Shown here: one piece after another, positions 6,672 to 11,318 of the stretch
Numbering within the stretch: the stretch's first letter is position 1
How the letters are laid out: every line of letters starts with the position of its first letter
NCBI GenBank assembly: GCA_015487435.1
Contig: WFPU01000106.1
Location: 1 to 11,318, forward strand
DNA: 11,318 nt
Reading direction: 5' to 3'
DNA from: Sulfurimonas sp.
Lineage (GTDB): Bacteria; Campylobacterota; Campylobacteria; Campylobacterales; Sulfurimonadaceae
Program-made: the position numbers and the translations under genes
Notes under the pieces: model-generated
Told to the model about the DNA's origin: nothing
What the model saw: only the letters and a program-made list of their open reading frames with translations
Database searches by the model: none

Positions 6672-7281
6672 CAGTTGAATTATCCTCTAATAAATCAAAT
6701 AGTATCTTATTGACTTTTGCTAAACCTTTCTTTTTAGAACTTGAAACCATTATTGCATGTGGGAACTCTTTTCTTAGTTTGTTTTGTTCCTTTTGATTTA
6801 GTTTATCAATTTTTGTAAAGAGCTGAAGTATATATTGAGAATCGTTAGAGTTCTCAACTAAAAAATTACTTACAGATTTATCTATATCAAGATTTGGATG
6901 TCTACAGTCAATTAGATGTATAAACACTTTTATATTTTGACGAGCTGCTATATAATCAGTTAAGTTTTTTTCCCAATCACTCTTGATACTTTTAGAAACT
7001 TTTGCATATCCAAAACCAGGCAAGTCAACAAATTTAGCGAATTTTTTAACAGAGCTATCTCTATCCATAAAAGTTACATCAAAATAGTTAATCAATCTTG
7101 TTTTTCCTGGAGAAGATGATACTTTTGCCAATCCCTTATGATTAGTTAACGCATTTAAAAGTGAGCTTTTACCTACATTAGAACGTGCCATAAAGACTAT
7201 TTCATCTTGCATTGATGATTCTGGCGCACTTTTTATGTTTGGAGCTGAAATTACAAATTTTGAATCTACTATCTCAATCAT
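6664..7281 (-). CDS. yihA: Ribosome biogenesis GTPase EngB (YihA/YsxC)
   Basis: This TRAFAC-class GTPase is needed for late assembly of the large ribosomal subunit in family members studied. The 205 residues carry the GTPase motifs in order: G1 at 32-40 (Ala-Arg-Ser-Asn-Val-Gly-Lys-Ser-Ser), G2 threonine in Pro-Gly-Lys-Thr61, G3 Asp86-Leu-Pro-Gly-Phe-Gly-Tyr (the EngB form of DxxG), G4 Thr156-Lys-Ile-Asp159 and a G5-like Ser-Ser-Ser-Lys-Lys-Lys-Gly at about 180-186. The oddity is in G1: the first residue of GxxxxGKS is Ala32 instead of the usual Gly; the catalytic Gly-Lys-Ser is intact. The ATG shares ATGA with the lptA stop and has a strong AGAGGAAG site just upstream. Identity is secure. 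Confidence 0.96.
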   Translation of the reverse strand: MIEIVDSKFVISAPNIKSAPESSMQDEIVFMARSNVGKSSLLNALTNHKGLAKVSSSPGKTRLINYFDVTFMDRDSSVKKFAKFVDLPGFGYAKVSKSIKSDWEKNLTDYIAARQNIKVFIHLIDCRHPNLDIDKSVSNFLVENSNDSQYILQLFTKIDKLNQKEQNKLRKEFPHAIMVSSSKKKGLAKVNKILFDLLEDNSTDV

Positions 7282-7739
7282 TTATCTTCCTCTTTTAAGT
7301 CAAATATCATTATAACTGGTTTATCAGTCTTGCTTTTTGCTTTAGCTTTACCCTCGGTTGTTTTTATAACAACTTCATCACCAATAATTTCATTTTTTTT
7401 GCCAATTTGGATTATATGAACATCATCATAAAAAAGGTACTCTTTTGTAAGTGGTTTATAGATGGCCTTTTGCGATATACCACGATATTTTTCCCCTGTT
7501 TGTGTCTCTATCACAAATGACACATTTCCTTTTGCTATAAATTTTGTTGGTTTATTATCACCATTTGTGTATATAGTAACTTTAGATGCATTAAGCTCAT
7601 CATTACCCTTGATGATATTTACATTTCCCGTAAATATTGATATCCCTTTACTTTGATCTGATTCAAATGATTTTGCTTTAATTCGTAGTTCGTTTGCATA
7701 TATCAATGTTGTTATCAATATCATTATAATTATTTTCAT
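7278..7739 (-). CDS. lptA: LPS transport periplasmic protein LptA (OstA domain)
   Basis: This is a periplasmic bridge protein that passes lipopolysaccharide from LptC toward LptD in the outer membrane. An N-terminal signal peptide of about 15 residues ends Ile-Tyr-Ala before Asn-Glu. The mature part is a beta-strand-rich OstA/LptA domain, with phrases such as Phe-Glu-Ser-Asp, Phe-Thr-Gly-Asn-Val-Asn-Ile and Ala-Lys-Gly-Asn-Val typical of the beta-jellyroll repeat. The C-terminal end is Lys/Asp/Glu-rich. At 153 residues it is somewhat shorter than E. coli LptA (185). The ATG overlaps the lptC stop by one base (TAATG), and GAGA about 9 bases upstream is a weak ribosome binding site. The lptC-lptA order matches the usual pair; lptB and lptD are not in the window. 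Confidence 0.92.
   Translation of the reverse strand: MKIIIMILITTLIYANELRIKAKSFESDQSKGISIFTGNVNIIKGNDELNASKVTIYTNGDNKPTKFIAKGNVSFVIETQTGEKYRGISQKAIYKPLTKEYLFYDDVHIIQIGKKNEIIGDEVVIKTTEGKAKAKSKTDKPVIMIFDLKEEDK
7286..7293 (-). promoter_or_regulatory. Ribosome binding site of engB (yihA)
   Basis: Read on the minus strand this is AGAGGAAG, with its AGGA core 6 bases before the ATG at 7281. It is the strongest Shine-Dalgarno sequence in the operon and lies inside the 3' end of lptA, suggesting engB has its own high initiation rate despite the ATGA overlap. Confidence 0.6.
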
Positions 7740-8263
7740 TAGTTTTTCTCTTGCATATCATAAATGGCATAAACATTTTTTGATTTTATTGTATTATTTT
7801 TATTATCATGTATAATTTCACTTCCTCGAACTTGATTTAATCCCATGTATGAAACATAATCAACTTCACTCACTGCTATATCTGTAATTTTATTATATGT
7901 AACTTCTTGAGAAAAAAAGTTTAAACCATCTTCTCTCTCAAATTTCACATCCCCATCTAGATAAACAATGTCGCCTTTATATAATCCGTTTTTAGCTTTA
8001 ATATTGATTATATATTCTTTAGAATTATCACTATAATCGATGTTTTTAACAATGTATCTATCTTCATATCTAATAGCCTCACTGCCCTTCATTAATGTAA
8101 TTAGCCCTATTTTATCTAGTTCATACAAAGTAAATGAAGATAGGCTAAATTGGGCTACTTCATCAAGTTTTGACTCTTTTAATTTCATTGGTTCAAATAA
8201 AAAATAGATCATTGATAAACCAACAACTATTAATGATAAAAAAATGTTTATACTCAAAGCCAA
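7739..8263 (-). CDS. lptC: LPS export protein LptC
   Basis: LptC is anchored in the inner membrane, takes LPS from the LptB2FG transporter and hands it to LptA. The 174 residues have one N-terminal membrane segment (about 5-23) and a periplasmic beta-strand-rich domain with the repeating style of the LptC/LptA jellyroll, for example Gly-Asp-Ile-Val-Tyr-Leu-Asp-Gly-Asp-Val at about 96-105. Sequence conservation in this family is low, so placement between kdsC and lptA carries much of the call. The first possible start is TTG at 8263, inside the kdsC end by 10 bases; a second TTG two codons later is equally possible. An AGG lies just upstream. No ATG start keeps the anchor intact. The next Met (residue 18) is inside the membrane segment. 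Confidence 0.88.
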   Translation of the reverse strand: MALSINIFLSLIVVGLSMIYFLFEPMKLKESKLDEVAQFSLSSFTLYELDKIGLITLMKGSEAIRYEDRYIVKNIDYSDNSKEYIINIKAKNGLYKGDIVYLDGDVKFEREDGLNFFSQEVTYNKITDIAVSEVDYVSYMGLNQVRGSEIIHDNKNNTIKSKNVYAIYDMQEKN

Positions 8264-8748
8264 ACACCTAAAAAGTCATCTTTTTGATCATTTTGTTCAA
8301 CTATCATGTCTATCATTTCACGAACAGCACCATCTCCACCTTTGCGAGATAACACACAGTTTACTATCTCTTTAATATTGTCAACACCATCGCTAGGAGT
8401 AAAGCTTTTTCCAACAAGTTTGAGCATAGCATAGTCATTTAAATCATCACCAATAGCAGCAACCTCATAATTTTTTAATTCAAGTGAGCTAATTAATTCT
8501 TTTAAAACTCTCTCTTTATCTTTTACACCTTGAAAACAATGCTTAATACCAAGTTCTTTAGCTCGTCTTGTAACCATTTTAGAATTTTTACCAGTTATTA
8601 TGGCAGCTTCATTTCCCATTTTTATCCAAGTGCTTATTCCAAGTCCATCTTTTACGTTAAAAGCTTTAAGCTCTACTCCATCGGATGTATAAATTAGACT
8701 ACCATCACTTAAGCAACCATCCACATCTAAAACAATAAGTTTTATCAT
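8254..8748 (-). CDS. kdsC: 3-deoxy-D-manno-octulosonate 8-phosphate phosphatase (KdsC family)
   Basis: This cytoplasmic HAD-superfamily phosphatase releases KDO from KDO-8-phosphate, a step in making the LPS inner core. It is 164 residues with no cap domain, as in the C0-type KdsC group. Motif I is Asp8-Val-Asp10-Gly followed by Leu-Ser-Asp-Gly, motif II Thr52 in Ile-Ile-Thr-Gly, motif III lysine probably Lys78 in Gln-Gly-Val-Lys-Asp-Lys, and motif IV Gly-Asp101-Asp102-x-Asn-Asp. The tail has Gly-Gly-x-Gly-Ala-Val-Arg-Glu (about 137-144), a KdsC hallmark that reaches into a neighbouring subunit. The ATG shares ATGA with the hisB stop. The related nucleotide-sugar role (KDN9P-type phosphatases) cannot be excluded, but the adjoining lptC and lptA favour KDO. 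Confidence 0.92.
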   Translation of the reverse strand: MIKLIVLDVDGCLSDGSLIYTSDGVELKAFNVKDGLGISTWIKMGNEAAIITGKNSKMVTRRAKELGIKHCFQGVKDKERVLKELISSLELKNYEVAAIGDDLNDYAMLKLVGKSFTPSDGVDNIKEIVNCVLSRKGGDGAVREMIDMIVEQNDQKDDFLGVWL

Positions 8749-9317
8749 AGTAGATCTTTTGTACTTGGTATTCCAATTCTGTCATTTTTTGTTGTAGCTC
8801 TACGAATAGCTACCCCAACAGATTTAAAAGCTGCTTCTATTATGTGATGTTTGTTTTTTCCTCGTTTTTGAATTATATGGACACTTACACTTGCATTTAA
8901 AACAAATGCTCTAAAAAATTCTTCAACTAATTCAGTATCAAACTCTCCAACTTTACCACTTAAATCTAAATCATAAACCAAAAAAGGTCTATTGCTAAGG
9001 TCTATATCACACTCCACACATGCCTCGTCCATCACTATAGCAACATTTGCAAATCGTTCAATAGATTTTGCAGGATATAAAGATTCACTAAGTAAAGAGC
9101 CTATAACAATACCAACATCTTCAACGCTATGATGGTCGTCTATGTGAGTATCTCCCGCACATTTAACATCTAAATCAATCAAAGAGTGCTTTGAGAAACT
9201 CTCAAGCATATGATTTAAAAAGCCAACACCAGTATCTATATTGCTCTTTCCTGTTCCATAAAGATTCAATGAAACACTAATATCAGTTTCTTTTGTTTTT
9301 CTTGTTTTTGTAATCAT
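8745..9317 (-). CDS. hisB: Imidazoleglycerol-phosphate dehydratase
   Basis: HisB dehydrates imidazoleglycerol phosphate to imidazole-acetol phosphate, the sixth step of histidine synthesis, in the cytoplasm. The protein is the monofunctional form: 190 residues, without the N-terminal histidinol-phosphatase half found in E. coli HisB. Both metal-binding motifs of the duplicated fold are present, Asp-Asp-His62-His63-x-x-Glu66-Asp67 and Lys-His157-His158-x-x-Glu161-Ala. The Gly-x-Gly-Phe-Leu-Asn-His-Met-Leu block is at about 30-38. The ATG overlaps the rlpA stop by one base (TAATG), with a strong AAGGGA site upstream. No other histidine gene is in the window, so it is separated from the rest of its pathway and embedded in an envelope operon. 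Identity is secure. Confidence 0.97.
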   Translation of the reverse strand: MITKTRKTKETDISVSLNLYGTGKSNIDTGVGFLNHMLESFSKHSLIDLDVKCAGDTHIDDHHSVEDVGIVIGSLLSESLYPAKSIERFANVAIVMDEACVECDIDLSNRPFLVYDLDLSGKVGEFDTELVEEFFRAFVLNASVSVHIIQKRGKNKHHIIEAAFKSVGVAIRRATTKNDRIGIPSTKDLL

Positions 9318-10132
9318 TAATTATCCCTTACTATAAATGAATTTTGAAATATGCTTCCAGCTTTGTAATCACGTGCTTCTTGCTCACTTTTAAAGCCACT
9401 GAGCCACACTTTGAATGAACGAGAACCATCCCTGTTATCAATATCCTTAATTATAGTTTTGTAACCATCAAGTCCATCATGTAACTCTTGTGTTTTAAGA
9501 GCTCCATTAAAATTGGTAAATGAGCCAATTTGGATTGCAAAATTTGCCATTTGAGCCTCTTGAGGCACAGATTTTAACTGTTTTTTAGGCGATATAGTTT
9601 TTTTTCCTCTAACTTGAAAACCTAAAATTTCTATTGCTACAGGTACTGTACCAGCTCCAACCATCTTTATTTTATGTGCAGCAGCATTTGATAAGTCTAT
9701 TATTCTTGTAGCTATAAATGGACCTCTATCGTTTATCCTTACCACTGTAGTTAAACCGTTAGATTTATTAGTGACTTTAACTATAGTATTCATTGGTAAT
9801 GTTTTATGTGCAGCTGTCATGTCATGCATATTATAGGTTTCACCATTTGATGTAAGTTTACCGTGAAAATTTGGACCATACCAGCTAGCAATCCCACTAA
9901 ATTTATCTCCAACATGTGCAATTGATGGATAGTATTTTATACCACGAATAGTATATGGCTTCATAGTTGGATGGGAATATGATTTTTTATCCATATTTTG
10001 TGAATGCGAGTTTTTATCTGCAGAATAAGTTTTAGGTGGACTATATTTAATATATGCTTTTTTACCTCTAGTGCTACATCCACTAAAGACAATAACAATA
10101 AAAATTAAAAAAAGGGTAAATATCTTATTCAT
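9317..10132 (-). CDS. rlpA: RlpA-family septal lytic transglycosylase lipoprotein
   Basis: This is an outer-membrane lipoprotein that probably cuts peptidoglycan strands lacking stem peptides. A 271-residue precursor starts with a lipoprotein signal: hydrophobic residues 5-15, then Phe-Ser-Gly-Cys19; Ser follows the Cys, consistent with sorting to the outer membrane. A polar Ser/Tyr/Lys-rich linker (20-70) leads to the double-psi beta-barrel (about 78-172), with Ala-Ser-Trp-Tyr-Gly, Glu98, His109 and Arg-Ile-Asn-Asp135-Arg-Gly-Pro-Phe. Glu98, His109 and Asp135 match residues recalled as needed for activity in Pseudomonas RlpA. A SPOR domain (about 196-270) should bind denuded septal glycan. 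GAAAGG stands 10 bases before the ATG, and the start overlaps the mltD end by 8 bases. Identity is secure; enzymatic activity is inferred. Confidence 0.94.
   Translation of the reverse strand: MNKIFTLFLIFIVIVFSGCSTRGKKAYIKYSPPKTYSADKNSHSQNMDKKSYSHPTMKPYTIRGIKYYPSIAHVGDKFSGIASWYGPNFHGKLTSNGETYNMHDMTAAHKTLPMNTIVKVTNKSNGLTTVVRINDRGPFIATRIIDLSNAAAHKIKMVGAGTVPVAIEILGFQVRGKKTISPKKQLKSVPQEAQMANFAIQIGSFTNFNGALKTQELHDGLDGYKTIIKDIDNRDGSRSFKVWLSGFKSEQEARDYKAGSIFQNSFIVRDN
9324..9329 (-). promoter_or_regulatory. Ribosome binding site of hisB
   Basis: On the minus strand this reads AAGGGA, 6 bases before the ATG at 9317. It lies within the last codons of rlpA and confirms the hisB start. Confidence 0.55.
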
Positions 10133-11318
10133 ATATTTTTAGCCTTTCACCTATTTTTATAAGTGAACTTGAGAGATGGTTTTGTTGCTTAATATTATAA
10201 ACACTAACCTTATGTGCTTTAGCTATTGATTCTAAAGTATCACCTTTTTTAACCATATAATAAAATTTACTATTTATTTTCTTAACCTTAGCGTTTACAT
10301 CTATTGGAACAATAATCTTTTGGTTTAATTTAAGTCTTGAGTTTTTCATATTATTAAAATCCATAATTACTCTATATGGAACACCATACCTTTTTCCAAT
10401 ATATGAAAGATTATCTCCACTTTTTACTACATGCACTTTATATATATTTTTAATAGCATCTTTTGTGTAGTTTTGCCTAAATTCACTTAGTTTAATATAT
10501 GGAATATATATCTCATAATCTTTTTTGTATGGTGGAACAAAATCATATTTAAGGTGTCTATTTAGTTTTTTTAATGTTTTTAATGGCAAATTTATTAGCT
10601 TAGATACACGCCTAAGCGATTCCCCACTCGATAACATAATAGTAGACATCGAATAAGCACTTGCACGATTTAATATATGTGCATACTCACTCTCTAACAA
10701 AAATTTATCATCGTAGCCTATCAGGGCTAAAGCTATAATTTTTCTAATATATAACCTACTCTCTCTTGGTATATATTTTTTTTTGGGATCTAGCAAAACA
10801 GCCAAATCATCAGTTCCCGCTCTTTTTATCCCTTTATTTAATCTTCCACCGCCACAATTGTACGCTATAGCAGCTAGGTACCATTTACCAAATCTATCAT
10901 ATAGATGAGAGAGATATTTTGCAGCTGCTTTTGTAGATTTAATTGGATCGCGTCTTTCGTCTACATATTCATCAATTTTTAAGCCATAGCTTTTTCCTGT
11001 ACGAGGCATAAACTGCCATAATCCAGCTGCTCTTTTTTTTGAGTATGCCCTAGTTGAGAAATTTGATTCTGCCATCGCAAGATATAAAAATTCTGGAGGA
11101 ATATTGTATTCAGCTAGTATCTTTTTAACAGCTGGTATATAAACATATGCATCATCCATAGCACTAAAAAAGTGATTACTCTTATATCTAGCACTATTTC
11201 GTGAACGCATTTTATTTAAAGTTTTATCATATAAAAATGATGCATCTATATCAAATGAATCAAGAAGCTTAATCTCTTTGTTATGGTTAAAAGTATAATT
11301 TAGGTTTGCAAACAATAC
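10125..11318 (-). CDS. mltD: MltD-like lytic transglycosylase with LysM domains, 5' end outside window
   Basis: This periplasmic murein hydrolase cleaves glycan strands to 1,6-anhydro products. The frame is open to the window edge, so the start is missing. The codon at 11313-11315 is TTG, probably internal Leu; residue numbers count from it. The first residues (Leu-Phe-Ala before Asn-Leu-Asn) look like the end of a signal peptide. The SLT domain (about 58-200) has catalytic Glu83 in Ala-Met-Ala-Glu-Ser-Asn-Phe, Gly-Leu-Trp-Gln-Phe-Met (98-103) and Ala-Tyr-Asn (151-153). Two clear LysM peptidoglycan-binding domains follow (about 292-338 and 351-396), plus a weaker LysM-like stretch at 226-272. 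It precedes rlpA with an 8-base overlap. The general enzyme class is secure; the exact family name MltD rests on SLT plus LysM layout. Confidence 0.92.
   Translation of the reverse strand, partial: VLFANLNYTFNHNKEIKLLDSFDIDASFLYDKTLNKMRSRNSARYKSNHFFSAMDDAYVYIPAVKKILAEYNIPPEFLYLAMAESNFSTRAYSKKRAAGLWQFMPRTGKSYGLKIDEYVDERRDPIKSTKAAAKYLSHLYDRFGKWYLAAIAYNCGGGRLNKGIKRAGTDDLAVLLDPKKKYIPRESRLYIRKIIALALIGYDDKFLLESEYAHILNRASAYSMSTIMLSSGESLRRVSKLINLPLKTLKKLNRHLKYDFVPPYKKDYEIYIPYIKLSEFRQNYTKDAIKNIYKVHVVKSGDNLSYIGKRYGVPYRVIMDFNNMKNSRLKLNQKIIVPIDVNAKVKKINSKFYYMVKKGDTLESIAKAHKVSVYNIKQQNHLSSSLIKIGERLKIYE

Noticed and set aside
1..11318. Searched by eye for CRISPR repeats, tRNA genes, insertion sequences, phage genes and toxin-antitoxin pairs
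   Set aside because: No spaced repeats, cloverleaf-like sequence, terminal inverted repeats or transposase, phage or toxin motif was seen; gene content is core-type.

Overview
The window looks like chromosomal DNA of a Campylobacterota member (the former Epsilonproteobacteria), most like a Sulfurimonas-type free-living relative. The evidence is the low GC content, very tight gene packing, AAAGG/AGGA-type ribosome binding sites with some TTG/GTG starts, and the gene order. The run mltD-rlpA-kdsC-lptC-lptA-engB-membrane protein-mrdA matches, as I recall it, a conserved block in Campylobacter jejuni. Here hisB and an ArgA-like acetyltransferase are interleaved in it. The genus is inferred, not proven.

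Plus strand, 1-4023: a small 65-residue protein with a tentative resemblance to YjfB-type motility proteins; a 164-base intergenic region that probably carries the glnS promoter; glnS as a glutaminyl-tRNA synthetase with a C-terminal YqeY/GatB-tail domain; ybeY, the rRNA-processing endoribonuclease; and a GTG-started sodium/calcium exchanger overlapping ybeY by one base.

Minus strand, 11318 down to 4013: ten genes in one direction with no noncoding base between them. In transcription order they are mltD (5' end outside the window), rlpA, hisB, kdsC, lptC, lptA, engB (yihA), an ArgA-like GNAT acetyltransferase, a small polytopic membrane protein in the position expected for an MreD-like partner, and mrdA (PBP2). 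Overlaps are 1 to 34 bases. The last gene converges on the exchanger gene and overlaps its 3' end by 11 bases.

The operon is mainly about the cell envelope. MltD and RlpA cut peptidoglycan and PBP2 cross-links it during elongation. KdsC makes free KDO for the LPS inner core, and LptC and LptA carry LPS across the periplasm. EngB (ribosome assembly) and the two amino-acid biosynthesis genes (histidine, probably arginine) are passengers that may tie envelope growth to general growth.

I see no mobile element, CRISPR array, tRNA, rRNA or phage gene. The window reads as conserved core genome; I did not find a convincing new defence or metabolic system. The most noteworthy points are the GlnRS-YqeY fusion, the gapless ten-gene operon, the altered EngB P-loop, the Cys-rich tail of the acetyltransferase, and a possible leaderless ybeY transcript.
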